Source of the DNA: Holdemania sp. Marseille-P2844
GTDB taxonomy: Bacteria; Bacillota_I; Bacilli_A; Erysipelotrichales; Erysipelotrichaceae
Length of the DNA: 64,000 bases
Direction: 5' to 3'
Assembly (NCBI RefSeq): GCF_900120005.1
Contig: NZ_LT635454.1
Location: 526,759 to 590,758, forward strand
Shown one piece after another: positions 1 through 8,659 of the stretch (its first letter is position 1; every line of letters starts with the position of its first letter). The notes beneath the pieces were generated by a model. It did not search any database. It saw only the letters and a list, made by a program, of their open reading frames with translations, and was not told the origin of the DNA. Made by a program: the position numbers and the translations under genes.

Positions 1-999
1 GAAGGTGTGCGTGTGATTGAAGGAACATCGTTTTTTAACGCCGTGGACAGCCCGCTCAAAGAATTACTGAAAAAGGGAGACCTTCCGCATCTTTTCAGTA
101 AGCTGCGCTTGCTGCTGTACATGAAAACAGGATTGATCCGCAGTAAAATCCTCAAGGAGCGAAAAAAGATGCTGTCCGGCGTCTATGATGTGGAAATGGC
201 GGCGAAAGAGGGATTCTGTACAATCTTTACCGCTTATGGCAATAGTAAGCGGAAAGTCAATTGGGTATTGACTGATTACAGTGTCTGCAATTACTCCGCG
301 AATCATATGCGATTGGTGAAGTCTGCTCTGCAGAAGATTGACCTGAATATTGCGGATTCAGCGGAAGCTACGGAGGCCTATAAAAAGGTCTTTGGAATTC
401 AGAATGTCATAACGATTCATAATCTGATGAATACTGAAAAAGTAGAAAAAGGAAAGACAAAAACAGAAGATCAAGCAGAGATTGATCCTTCAAAACTGAA
501 TTTGATTTCGGTGATCCGATTTCATCCGCAAAAGGCGGCGGATCGATTGCTGCAGGCGCATAAATATGTGCTGGATCAAGGGATTGAACATGAACTTTAT
601 TTAATTGGCGGCGGCGAGCAGGAAGCGATGTTGTTGAAAATGCAGAAAGATCTGAATCTGACACACCTTCATTTCCTGGGCTTTAAAACAAATCCGTATG
701 CTGATATCCGGGCTTGCGATTTGTTTGTTCTGCCTTCTTTGTATGAAGGCTTCGCGACGGTGATCAATGAATCGTTTATTGCCGGAACGCCGGTCTTGTC
801 GACGGAGGTTGCGGGCGTTCATGAACAGATCACCGCTCCGCATTATGGATGGATTGTTGAGAATAGCCAGAAAGGCTTGAACGAAGGTTTGCTGAACGCG
901 TTGCAATCGAAGGATCAGTTGCAGGAGATGAAACGGCAGCTGCAGGGGTATCATTATCCGAATGATGAAATCATCCGAAAGTTTACAGAAGTTTTATAA
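1..999 (+). CDS. GT4-family glycosyltransferase, 5' end missing
   Basis: Partial gene: the frame is open from base 1 and no ribosome-binding site is visible, so the N-terminus lies upstream of the window. The C-terminal half has the look of a GT-B fold retaining glycosyltransferase of family GT4: ISVIRFHPQKAADRL at the start of the nucleotide-binding domain, a glycine-rich LIGGGEQ strand, LHFLGFKTNPYADIRACD and the E-x7-E signature EGFATVINE followed by GTPVLSTEVAGVHEQI. Such enzymes add a sugar from a nucleotide-sugar donor to a growing oligosaccharide on the cytoplasmic face of the membrane. The next gene starts 13 bp downstream. Donor and acceptor cannot be predicted from sequence. Confidence 0.88.
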   Translation, partial: EGVRVIEGTSFFNAVDSPLKELLKKGDLPHLFSKLRLLLYMKTGLIRSKILKERKKMLSGVYDVEMAAKEGFCTIFTAYGNSKRKVNWVLTDYSVCNYSANHMRLVKSALQKIDLNIADSAEATEAYKKVFGIQNVITIHNLMNTEKVEKGKTKTEDQAEIDPSKLNLISVIRFHPQKAADRLLQAHKYVLDQGIEHELYLIGGGEQEAMLLKMQKDLNLTHLHFLGFKTNPYADIRACDLFVLPSLYEGFATVINESFIAGTPVLSTEVAGVHEQITAPHYGWIVENSQKGLNEGLLNALQSKDQLQEMKRQLQGYHYPNDEIIRKFTEVL

Positions 1000-1012
1000 C
1001 GGAGGCGGATGT

Positions 1013-2536
1013 ATGGAAAAATTAAAAAAAGGAAAGTCCTGGTGCTGGCTGTTAGGCGCTTTGTTCATCTTTGTCCTGTTTTACTACATGACCGTCAGGA
1101 CGCCCCTGGCGGGAGATGATTGGGGCTACGCAGTCAATGGGATGAGCGGAAATCCGTTCGTCAAAGCGTGGGAATTCTATTTCACCTGGTCGGGGCGTTA
1201 TTTCGCGGAGCTTTGGGGCTTTATCGTCGCGCCGAGAAAAGGTCTGTGGAATTTCCTGAATCCTGCCTTATTCGCGGGAATCTATGTTTTGCTATATCAA
1301 ATTGTGAATCCAAAGCGTAATCCGCTATCCGTAGCGGTCTTGATTGCCGCGATGATGTTAACGGTTGCGGACCGGCTGCGGATGGAAACCTATACATGGA
1401 TTATGGGGACAACCTACGTCGTGCCGTTATTTTTGATTCTGCTGATCATCTGGATGATGAAAAATATCTTGTTTTCGGAACGGAAAATAAAAAAAGGACA
1501 TTATGCCGCGCTGATCCTTCTTAATTTTTATATCGGTTTGGCTATGGAAAATTGTTCAGCGGCCAGTATTTTGCTGAATCTTCTGATGCTGCTCTACGCA
1601 TATTTCAAGCGAAAAGACGCGTTGAAGTTAACGGGTGCGGGACTCGTGGTCAGCGTGCTTGGCTTTGCCTTGATCCGGATGTCGCCGGGCGCGGCGTTCC
1701 GGCTGGCGCGGGATAACCAGGCATGGATTGCGCTGGGCTTGTTTGGTCAGATCCAGCAGAACTGGGGTAATTTCCTGAATTACACGTTTATTGCGAATAA
1801 ATATATGATGCTGATTCTGAGTCTGATCACATTCCTGGCTTTGATTCATCATTGGGTAGACCGGATCTGGATGAATAAAAAAGATAAGCTGGCGGCGTTC
1901 GTTCAAGGATTCATCCTGACGATCGCGATCGTGGCCTGCTTTGCCCCGACATTCGTCGAGAAAATGAACCTTGAGGTTTTCAGTTTCTTTTATGACTTGG
2001 GAACGCCTCAGGGCTTGATCTTCTGTTCGATCTTCTATATTCTTTATATCGTCAATCTGTTTTGGATCTTATTTACTTTATATCAGGATGAAGAACGATT
2101 AGAAAAATTGATGATGGTGATGATGGCGGGAACGTGTAATTTAGCAATGCTGCTTTCACCGATTTATGGTCCGCGGAGTTCATTGTATACGGTGTACTTT
2201 ATCATCTTATTGACGGCCTCGGTGGCTTCAAAAATTAAAATCAGTTCCGCTGAGGCTGCGGTGATTCTGATTTGCTGCTCAGGGATGTGTCTGCAGCGCA
2301 GCTTATCCTGGAAACGGATCTATACTCAGGTTGCGCAAGTTCAGTCGGAACGGGAATCCGTTCTGCAGTATTATCGCGAACATCCGGAGGATGATGAAGC
2401 CTGGATCCCGCGGATGCCGGAAGAAAGCATTCATTCCGCGGACATTGAGGAAGGCGATACTTATCATCAGAATAGTTTCAGAGAATATTATGGTTTGCCG
2501 GAAACGACAAAATTAGTTTTTTATAAGAAACAATAA
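1013..2536 (+). CDS. polytopic membrane protein, GT-C-like (DUF6056-type)
   Basis: 507-residue integral membrane protein with about ten hydrophobic segments. I chose ATG 1013 because AACGGAGG lies just upstream; an in-frame ATG at 962 would overlap the previous gene by 38 bp and lacks a site. After the first membrane segment comes an acidic loop motif, PLAGDDWGYA. Acidic pairs in the first external loop are typical of GT-C fold transferases, which use polyprenyl-phosphate sugars outside the membrane. Overall look matches membrane proteins annotated as DUF6056. It follows the GT4 gene with a 13-bp gap and is followed by a fresh promoter. Role in decorating a surface glycan is inference; family assignment is by resemblance only. 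Confidence 0.6.
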   Translation: MEKLKKGKSWCWLLGALFIFVLFYYMTVRTPLAGDDWGYAVNGMSGNPFVKAWEFYFTWSGRYFAELWGFIVAPRKGLWNFLNPALFAGIYVLLYQIVNPKRNPLSVAVLIAAMMLTVADRLRMETYTWIMGTTYVVPLFLILLIIWMMKNILFSERKIKKGHYAALILLNFYIGLAMENCSAASILLNLLMLLYAYFKRKDALKLTGAGLVVSVLGFALIRMSPGAAFRLARDNQAWIALGLFGQIQQNWGNFLNYTFIANKYMMLILSLITFLALIHHWVDRIWMNKKDKLAAFVQGFILTIAIVACFAPTFVEKMNLEVFSFFYDLGTPQGLIFCSIFYILYIVNLFWILFTLYQDEERLEKLMMVMMAGTCNLAMLLSPIYGPRSSLYTVYFIILLTASVASKIKISSAEAAVILICCSGMCLQRSLSWKRIYTQVAQVQSERESVLQYYREHPEDDEAWIPRMPEESIHSADIEEGDTYHQNSFREYYGLPETTKLVFYKKQ

Positions 2537-2554
2537 ACTCAATCGTTAAAAAAT

Positions 2555-2583
2555 TAGACAATCGGAACGAAAACCGGTACAAT
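2555..2583 (+). promoter_or_regulatory. sigma-A-type promoter for the ligase-like pair
   Basis: TAGACA at 2555-2560, 17-bp spacer, TACAAT at 2578-2583. It lies 36 bp before the start codon at 2619, which has AAAGGAGG at 2604-2611. This separates the two ligase-like genes from the upstream genes. Confidence 0.6.
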
Positions 2584-2618
2584 GTCACAGAACCGAACCG
2601 CACAAAGGAGGCTGACTG

Positions 2619-4232
2619 ATGCGAAAAATCAAAGAGTTTCTGCGTCCCTGGTTTACGCAGGGGACAGCGATTGGAATTTTACTTTTAATTCTGGCGTTTC
2701 AGCCGATGATAGATCTGGACTATTTGATTTATCCCTTTTTAAATCAGTTTGGCTTACCGCGTCCTTCAACGATCGTCCGGTATTTGCTAATTCCCGTTTT
2801 AATCGTCGGATGTTTTTACAACAAGGGTAAAAATCGTCGGAAAACGTTGATTCTGGGCGGATTGTATATCGCGGTTTTCGCGGTTTATTTTCTGATTCAT
2901 GTCCAGGTGACGAGAAATGCCGCGGCGTTGCTGCGTCTGACTACCAATTTCCAGTTCTCCTTGTTCGGCGAGCTGGTCTATTGTTTAACCCTGATCATTC
3001 CCTTTGGGCTGATCGCCGCCTTTACGACGCTGCAGGTCAATGAGAAATTATTGAAGCAGATCACGGCGATTTTATCAGCGACGATCTCATTTCCCATTTT
3101 AATCAGCGACTTGTTTGTGTTTGGACAGTCGACCTATCTGGGCAATACTGCGGCCAGTTTCTTCAGCTGGTTTACCGGAATATATGAAACAGTGGAACCA
3201 CGGCGGTTAGCGTGTAAATTTTTCTTTGACGAAGGAAATACGATTGGGATTCTCTTGTTTATGCTGCTGCCGTTATTGTATTATTTCTTTTCCCGGAGCA
3301 AGGAAAACAAGGGAAAAATTTCCTGGGCAATGCTGATCATCGTTCAGAGCTTGTCCATGTTGATTTTGTCGACGCGGGTAGCGTCGCTGGGCGCGTTTTT
3401 GATCCCGATCGCCTTTGTCGGACTTTATCTCTTTGACGGTCTGCTGTTTCGGCATCAGAAAATAAAAGGGATAGTGCTGATTTTCTGCGCTGCTGTATCG
3501 TTAGTCAGCGTGGTGATTCTGCCCTATACGCCGGCCATCCAAAATCAAAAGCGTGATGCTCAAAGCGATGATGCGGTGCGCGGCGACGATGATTTGCTGC
3601 AAAAAGGAATTTTAGCCTATGAAGGCCGTTTAAACCTGACGCCAGGCTCGAAAGCCTATGAAGAATTCTGTTTAAAGGCCTTTGAGAAGTCCGGAATTGA
3701 GGATAATCTGATATCCAGTATTCCCAAGATGTATTACATGGATTGGTATAGCTACAAGGTTGATCCAGTCTTCTGGAGTGATTTGTTGTTCACCGTGCCG
3801 TTGGAAGAACGCTTAACGGGCCGCCAGTTCCAAACCTATTTCATGAATGTGAAATGGGGAATGGCGGATTCCAAGATGAAATTATTTGGTATGGGATATA
3901 CACCGTTTATGAATGGTTCCATTCTGCTTGAGCAGGACTTTATCCAACAAAAATATACGCTCGGCTATTTAGGCGATCTCCTGCTGGCAGGACCTTGGCT
4001 GATTCTGACGGCTTTCGGTGCTGTGTTTGTTCTGCTGCGATGGAAGAAGTGCATGAATCTGGAGATTATGGTTCTGGCTACATCCCTGTGCTGCGGCTTG
4101 GGGGCAGCGTATCTCAGCGGTCATACGTTAGATCAGTTTGTTACGACGATGTTCATGGCGCTGATCGCGGCGATTCTGTTGGATCGGGTTTTTGGTCTTC
4201 ATGATGATTCGGAAAGGGAGGGTAAACAATGA
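2619..4232 (+). CDS. O-antigen ligase/polymerase-like membrane protein, copy 1
   Basis: 537-residue polytopic membrane protein with about eleven hydrophobic segments and a large hydrophilic, presumably external, loop around residues 300-440. This layout fits the Wzy polymerase / WaaL O-antigen ligase superfamily, which joins or transfers undecaprenyl-linked glycans outside the membrane. The N-terminal stretch PMIDLDYLIYPFLNQFG and the segment RPSTIVRYLL recur almost unchanged in the next gene, so the two are tandem paralogues. ATG 2619 has an ideal site (AAAGGAGG, 7 bp away). Its stop overlaps the start of copy 2 by 4 bp (ATGA), implying translational coupling. Whether it polymerises, ligates or does something else is not determined by the sequence. 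Confidence 0.68.
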   Translation: MRKIKEFLRPWFTQGTAIGILLLILAFQPMIDLDYLIYPFLNQFGLPRPSTIVRYLLIPVLIVGCFYNKGKNRRKTLILGGLYIAVFAVYFLIHVQVTRNAAALLRLTTNFQFSLFGELVYCLTLIIPFGLIAAFTTLQVNEKLLKQITAILSATISFPILISDLFVFGQSTYLGNTAASFFSWFTGIYETVEPRRLACKFFFDEGNTIGILLFMLLPLLYYFFSRSKENKGKISWAMLIIVQSLSMLILSTRVASLGAFLIPIAFVGLYLFDGLLFRHQKIKGIVLIFCAAVSLVSVVILPYTPAIQNQKRDAQSDDAVRGDDDLLQKGILAYEGRLNLTPGSKAYEEFCLKAFEKSGIEDNLISSIPKMYYMDWYSYKVDPVFWSDLLFTVPLEERLTGRQFQTYFMNVKWGMADSKMKLFGMGYTPFMNGSILLEQDFIQQKYTLGYLGDLLLAGPWLILTAFGAVFVLLRWKKCMNLEIMVLATSLCCGLGAAYLSGHTLDQFVTTMFMALIAAILLDRVFGLHDDSEREGKQ

Positions 4233-5809
4233 CGAAAATAAAATCGGTTTTTCATTCGCATAAGGCAATGAAAGGCTTTGTTCTTCTTTTGTTTATCATC
4301 CAGCCTTTGATCGATCTGGATTACTTAATCTATCCGTTTCTTGATCAGTTTGGAATTCCCCGGCCGTCGACGATTATCCGCTTTTTAATCATTCCGCTGG
4401 CCGTGTTATGGACGTTTTTTCTGGCTGATAAAAATAAAAAGAAAACGTTGTTATTTGGCGGCCTGTACGGTTTGGCGCTGGCGGTTTATTTTCTGCTGCA
4501 TATCCGGCAGGGGGCTCAGATTTACAAAGGCTTATATCTGACGCCGAATTTCTTTTTCCAGTTATCAAAGGAAATCACCTATTTTCTGACGCTGGTCATT
4601 CCGTATGGAATGATCTATGCAGTTGTTCATCTTCGATTAACGGAAAAAATTGTAAAAGGGGTCACCGTCGCTTTATCGTGCCTGACTGCGCTGCCGATCT
4701 TTATCGGCGATTTGTTTGTGTTTGGCGAATCGACGTATGCCGGAATGACCGCGGCTCCGTTTCTGAGCTGGTTTTTAGGAATTTATGCGGATCCAACGAA
4801 GATTCATCCTCGTCAGCTAGCTTCCAAGTTTTTCTTTGAAGAAGGAAATACGGTCGGTATTTTAATGTTTATGCTGCTCCCGTTATTGTATCTGTTTTTC
4901 CAGCGCAGCACTTCGAAGAAAGAGCGGATTGCATTAGGCGCATTGATCGGAATTCATAGTTTGTCGATGATCATTCTTTCGACGCGGGTCGCCACGTTTG
5001 GCACGGTGCTGATCCCGATCGGATTCCTTGTTCTGTATCTTTTTACGACTTTGATCATGAAGGAATACCGGCTGGAAAAAACGGTCTTGTTCTTCTGCGC
5101 TGCTGCCGCAGCGATCAGCGGCTGTATCCTGCCATTTTCACCGGCGGTTGTCAATCAGAATATTGACTCAGCGAACACCGCGATCTTATTGCAGGATGAT
5201 TATCTGCGCAAAGAGCTGGGAACTTCGCTGGAGAATACGACGGAATTAAAAACAAGCGATTATTATCGTTTTATGTTTGAAGCTTATGGAATCCGCGCAA
5301 ATCTGATGGCCAGCGTGCCGACTCAGTATTATATGGAGTGGTACTATTACACAGCGGATCCGAAGTTCTGGGTTGACGTCCTGGAGCTGCCGCTGGAACA
5401 GCGGGTGAACGGCCGGCAGATCGAAAAGATTTTCATGAGCTACAAATGGGGGGAACTTTCTAACTCCGAAAAGTTTTTAGGTATGGGCTATTCAACCTTC
5501 AATAACGGCTCGATTTTGTTGGAACGGGATTTTGCCCAGCAGATTTATACGATGGGCTATGCCGGCGCCGCGCTGACGGTTTTGCCATGGCTGCTGGTGA
5601 CCTGCTTCGGCGCCATTATCGTACTGCTTCGTTGGAAAAAGATGCTCCGGCTGGATGTTTTAGTCTACGCAATGGCACTGGGCTGCGGGTTAGTGTCTTC
5701 TTATATCAGCGGACATACGATCGATCAGTTTCTGACGTCTTCGTTTATGGCTTTGCTGATGGGTGTTTTATTGGATCTCGTCATGCGCCCGAAAGAACAG
5801 AAAAATTGA
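4229..5809 (+). CDS. O-antigen ligase/polymerase-like membrane protein, copy 2
   Basis: 526-residue paralogue of the preceding protein, coupled to it by an ATGA overlap at 4229-4232. Shared blocks run along the whole length: LDYLIYPFLDQFGIPRPST near the N-terminus, SKFFFEEGNTVGI in the middle, LSMIILSTRVATFG, and FLGMGYSTFNNGSILLE with a following YTMGYAG segment in the C-terminal third. The large external loop (about residues 300-430) is the most divergent part, as expected if the two copies act on different glycans. An intrinsic terminator follows 3 bp after the stop codon. The family call (Wzy/WaaL-like) rests on topology and resemblance and not on a diagnostic motif. Confidence 0.68.
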   Translation: MTKIKSVFHSHKAMKGFVLLLFIIQPLIDLDYLIYPFLDQFGIPRPSTIIRFLIIPLAVLWTFFLADKNKKKTLLFGGLYGLALAVYFLLHIRQGAQIYKGLYLTPNFFFQLSKEITYFLTLVIPYGMIYAVVHLRLTEKIVKGVTVALSCLTALPIFIGDLFVFGESTYAGMTAAPFLSWFLGIYADPTKIHPRQLASKFFFEEGNTVGILMFMLLPLLYLFFQRSTSKKERIALGALIGIHSLSMIILSTRVATFGTVLIPIGFLVLYLFTTLIMKEYRLEKTVLFFCAAAAAISGCILPFSPAVVNQNIDSANTAILLQDDYLRKELGTSLENTTELKTSDYYRFMFEAYGIRANLMASVPTQYYMEWYYYTADPKFWVDVLELPLEQRVNGRQIEKIFMSYKWGELSNSEKFLGMGYSTFNNGSILLERDFAQQIYTMGYAGAALTVLPWLLVTCFGAIIVLLRWKKMLRLDVLVYAMALGCGLVSSYISGHTIDQFLTSSFMALLMGVLLDLVMRPKEQKN

Positions 5810-5811
5810 TC

Positions 5812-5836
5812 GCCATGGGAAACCATGGCTTTTATT
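5812..5836 (+). terminator. intrinsic terminator
   Basis: Perfect 7-bp stem GCCATGG/CCATGGC (5812-5818 with 5823-5829), tetraloop GAAA, followed by TTTTATTT. Ends the two-gene ligase-like unit. Confidence 0.85.
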
Positions 5837-5860
5837 TCAATGAAAATTTTAACAGGTCTA

Positions 5861-5889
5861 TTGTTGTAAACCTGCGGCGATGGTATAAT
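5861..5889 (+). promoter_or_regulatory. sigma-A-type promoter for GT2 gene
   Basis: TTGTTG at 5861-5866, 17-bp spacer, perfect TATAAT at 5884-5889, 57 bp before the start codon at 5947 and just after the terminator at 5812-5836. Confidence 0.8.
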
Positions 5890-5946
5890 AGGTTAAACAA
5901 ACAGAATGAAAATTAAAGGATTGATCAGAAAGGCAGGCGGTGGAAA

Positions 5947-6909
5947 ATGAAACCCATCCTCAGTGTGATTGTACCGGTATATAACGTTGAAAAGTATCTG
6001 CCCCGGTGTCTTGATTCCTTAGTGAATCAGACGCTCAAAAATATGGAAATTATCGTGATCAACGATGGAACAAAAGATAACAGCCAACAGATTATTGATG
6101 ACTATGCTGCGCGGTATCCGCAAATTCGTCCATTTAAGAAACCGAACGGCGGGATTGCAGAGACTCGCAATTTTGGCTTAGCGCAGGTGCAGGGAGAGTA
6201 TTTTGGCTTTCTGGACAGCGATGACTTTACAGAACTGGATATGTTCGAGAAGATGGTCGCGGCGGCAGAGAAAGAGAATGCGGATGTCGTTGTTTCCAAT
6301 TTTAATTGGGTCTATGGCGAACAGAAGCGGCTGGAAAAGGAAGGTCCGTACGCTCCGGGTAAAGAAATGATGATTCATTTATTTGCCACGCTTTGGAATA
6401 AAATTTACCGCACTGATTTTGTCCGGGAAACCGGCTTGCAGTTTCCGACGGGCTATCGCTATGAGGATGCGTGTTTTCTTTATTGCTTAGCGCCGCATGT
6501 AAAAAAATTAGCCTTTGTGGACGAAGCTTTTGTCAGTTATATCCAATTGGGAAATTCAATTACGCATACGAACAATCATGAAGTGAAGGATATGATTCAT
6601 GTTTTTGAAATCATTACGGATTATTTTAAGGTCCAGGGATGGGATCAGGAATATCATGATGAACTGGAATATCTGCATATTAAGTTCTTTTTAGGGAACT
6701 CTTTCTTAAGAAGCACGAAGATTGCGGATCGGCAGGATCGGAAAACGACGATTCAGATGGGGTGGGAGCGGTTGAATCAAAGCTTCCCGCAGTGGAAGAA
6801 GAACCCGTATCTGAAGTCGCTGGGCGGAATGAAAAATCGTTATTTCAAAACCGTTAGCAATTGGAATATTATGCTTTATTCCGAACTATTTCACAGATTT
6901 AAAAAATAA
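5947..6909 (+). CDS. family 2 glycosyltransferase
   Basis: 320 residues, GT-A fold. N-terminal LSVIVPVYNVEKYLPRCLDSL is the classic GT2 nucleotide-binding start, NDGTKDNS follows, and YFGFLDSDDF is the DxD-type metal/nucleotide site. The C-terminal half (about 200-320) resembles the sequence after the catalytic domain in many capsule and teichoic-acid glycosyltransferases. No membrane segments, so the enzyme is probably cytoplasmic and peripheral. It has its own promoter and terminator-isolated position. Close relatives occur at 17013, 18023 and 21607 in this window; the C-terminal motif FPQWKKNPYLKSLG recurs at 21607 as FYPNWKKNPYIRNLG. Sugar specificity unknown. Confidence 0.88.
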   Translation: MKPILSVIVPVYNVEKYLPRCLDSLVNQTLKNMEIIVINDGTKDNSQQIIDDYAARYPQIRPFKKPNGGIAETRNFGLAQVQGEYFGFLDSDDFTELDMFEKMVAAAEKENADVVVSNFNWVYGEQKRLEKEGPYAPGKEMMIHLFATLWNKIYRTDFVRETGLQFPTGYRYEDACFLYCLAPHVKKLAFVDEAFVSYIQLGNSITHTNNHEVKDMIHVFEIITDYFKVQGWDQEYHDELEYLHIKFFLGNSFLRSTKIADRQDRKTTIQMGWERLNQSFPQWKKNPYLKSLGGMKNRYFKTVSNWNIMLYSELFHRFKK

Positions 6910-6958
6910 GATCACTGAATTTAAAATATTAAGGAATCATGACAATTTAGGAAAGTAT

Positions 6959-6987
6959 TTGTACTTCTTGAATTTCTCCTTTATAAT
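6959..6987 (+). promoter_or_regulatory. sigma-A-type promoter
   Basis: TTGTAC at 6959-6964, 17-bp spacer, TATAAT at 6982-6987, 27 bp before ATG 7015. Likely drives the unit 7015-11155. Confidence 0.65.
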
Positions 6988-7014
6988 TAAATGGTGAATT
7001 TGCGGAGGTTAGAT

Positions 7015-7944
7015 ATGGATAAGCTTTCAATCGTAGTTCCTTGTTATAACGAACAGGAAACGGTGAACATCTTTTACCGCGAAACAACAAAAGTAGTGGA
7101 TGCCATGAACATGGATTATGAAATTATTTTTGTCAACGATGGTTCCCGCGATAATACCTTAGAAGAATTGGTGAAGCTCCATGACGCGCATCCGGGTATT
7201 GTCAAGGTCATTGACTTCAGCCGGAATTTTGGCAAAGAGGGCGGCCTGTTAGCGGGATTGGAAAACGCGACGGGCAATTACGTTACAGTCATGGATGCTG
7301 ATTTACAGGATCCGCCGGAATATTTGCCAAAGATGTTTGAAGCAATGAATCAGCAGCATGTGGACATTGTAGGTACCCGCCGGGTTACGCGAAAAGGGGA
7401 ACCGAAGATCCGTTCCTTCTTTGCACGGCAATTTTATAAACTGATCAATAAATTTACTGAAGTCGAAATTGTTGACGGCGCGCGGGATTTCCGGCTGATG
7501 ACCCGCGAGGTTGTCGACAGCGTTCTTTCACTTCAGGAATATCACCGGTTCTCCAAAGGCATCTTTGCCTGGGTTGGTTATAAAACGGTTTATTTGGAGT
7601 ATGAGAATGTGGAGCGTGTCGCCGGGGAAACGAGCTGGTCGTTCTGGAAGTTATTCGCTTACGCGATTGAAGGCATTGTTGCCTTTACTGTTGCCCCGCT
7701 GCGAATGGCGACGATTTCTGGAATCTTCGTTTCTATCATCGCTTTCCTTTATATGATCTTTGTTTTTGGGAAGGCCTTGATCGTAGGCGATCCGGTTGCG
7801 GGTTATCCATCAATGGTCGTCATCATTCTGTTTTTGGGAGGAATTCAGCTGTTAAGCTTAGGCATTATCGGTGAATATCTGTCGAAAACGTACATGGAGA
7901 CCAAGAAACGTCCGAAATATATCGTCCGTAAAAAATACGAGTAA
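7015..7944 (+). CDS. GtrB/CsbB-like polyprenyl-phosphate glycosyltransferase
   Basis: 309 residues. N-terminal GT2 domain (LSIVVPCYNEQETV, FVNDGSRDNT, VMDADLQDPP) plus two C-terminal membrane segments around residues 225-250 and 260-285. This matches the DPM1/GtrB/CsbB/YkcC group, which loads glucose or GlcNAc onto undecaprenyl phosphate for extracytoplasmic glycosylation. ATG 7015 is preferred over an in-frame ATG at 6991 because GCGGAGG precedes it at the right distance. In the known CsbB-GtcA-YfhO arrangement such an enzyme feeds a YfhO-type transferase; a YfhO homologue is at 19050 in this locus, so they may work together (inference). The sugar is not predictable. Confidence 0.85.
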   Translation: MDKLSIVVPCYNEQETVNIFYRETTKVVDAMNMDYEIIFVNDGSRDNTLEELVKLHDAHPGIVKVIDFSRNFGKEGGLLAGLENATGNYVTVMDADLQDPPEYLPKMFEAMNQQHVDIVGTRRVTRKGEPKIRSFFARQFYKLINKFTEVEIVDGARDFRLMTREVVDSVLSLQEYHRFSKGIFAWVGYKTVYLEYENVERVAGETSWSFWKLFAYAIEGIVAFTVAPLRMATISGIFVSIIAFLYMIFVFGKALIVGDPVAGYPSMVVIILFLGGIQLLSLGIIGEYLSKTYMETKKRPKYIVRKKYE

Positions 7945-7961
7945 TAAAAGGAGGAATGTTA

Positions 7962-8648
7962 GTGAGTAAGCAGGATAAAGCAAAAGCAAAACGCGCAAAG
8001 AAAAATAAACAGATTATTTATATGATGTTGGCGGCTTCTTTAGTCGTCGTTGCGGTTATGGGCTTTAACATCGTCCGGATTTCGTTAAAGAAATCCGCGG
8101 GTAGCGGAGAGGTCGTTGAAAAGACGAATACCTCATCGATGAAGAATGACAAGTATGTCATTGGAAATAATCCGACGCAGTTTCAGCAGGATGAGTTCAA
8201 GAAATTGACAGAGGCATTAAAAGGCGATGATCCACAAGAGATAACAGCCGCGGTTGTTCGTAATTTTATTGCCGATTATTTTACCTGGACGAACAAAGAT
8301 GGTAATTATGAAGTCGGGGGTCTGCAATATATTTATGGCCCAATGTTTACCAGTTTTCAAGAACAGTCCCGTTGGGAGTTTTATAAAGATTTAGATTTAT
8401 ACATCAGTCAGTATGGTCGCGAAAATCTATTAGAAGTCACCGATATTACATTAACAGATGTAGTTTATGCAGGAAAATTTGAACATTATTCTGGAGAAGA
8501 ATATGAAGCTTATTATGTTGAAGCAACGTGGAATTATAAGCCAAGTTCAAAAATCGATGTTAATAGTTTTCAGAAAACAGGGTATTTCACAGTCGTAGAC
8601 AACGATGGACGCTATGAAATCGCGCAGTTCTTCGACCATTATGATTAA
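7962..8648 (+). CDS. membrane-anchored extracytoplasmic protein of unknown function
   Basis: 228 residues. A short lysine/arginine-rich cytoplasmic tail (KQDKAKAKRAKKNKQ) precedes one membrane segment (about residues 20-40) and an external domain of some 180 residues rich in Tyr, Asp and Glu. GTG 7962 is chosen because GGAGG (7950-7954) is 7 bp away; the in-frame ATG 7956 would be only 1 bp from it. The gene lies 17 bp after the GtrB-like gene and 11 bp before the LCP gene, so it is probably co-translated with the attachment protein. Topology (basic tail, single span, external domain) is the same as the unrelated-looking protein at 31105. I do not recognise the family. Confidence 0.7.
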   Translation: MSKQDKAKAKRAKKNKQIIYMMLAASLVVVAVMGFNIVRISLKKSAGSGEVVEKTNTSSMKNDKYVIGNNPTQFQQDEFKKLTEALKGDDPQEITAAVVRNFIADYFTWTNKDGNYEVGGLQYIYGPMFTSFQEQSRWEFYKDLDLYISQYGRENLLEVTDITLTDVVYAGKFEHYSGEEYEAYYVEATWNYKPSSKIDVNSFQKTGYFTVVDNDGRYEIAQFFDHYD

Positions 8649-8659
8649 GGAGGTTGGTT

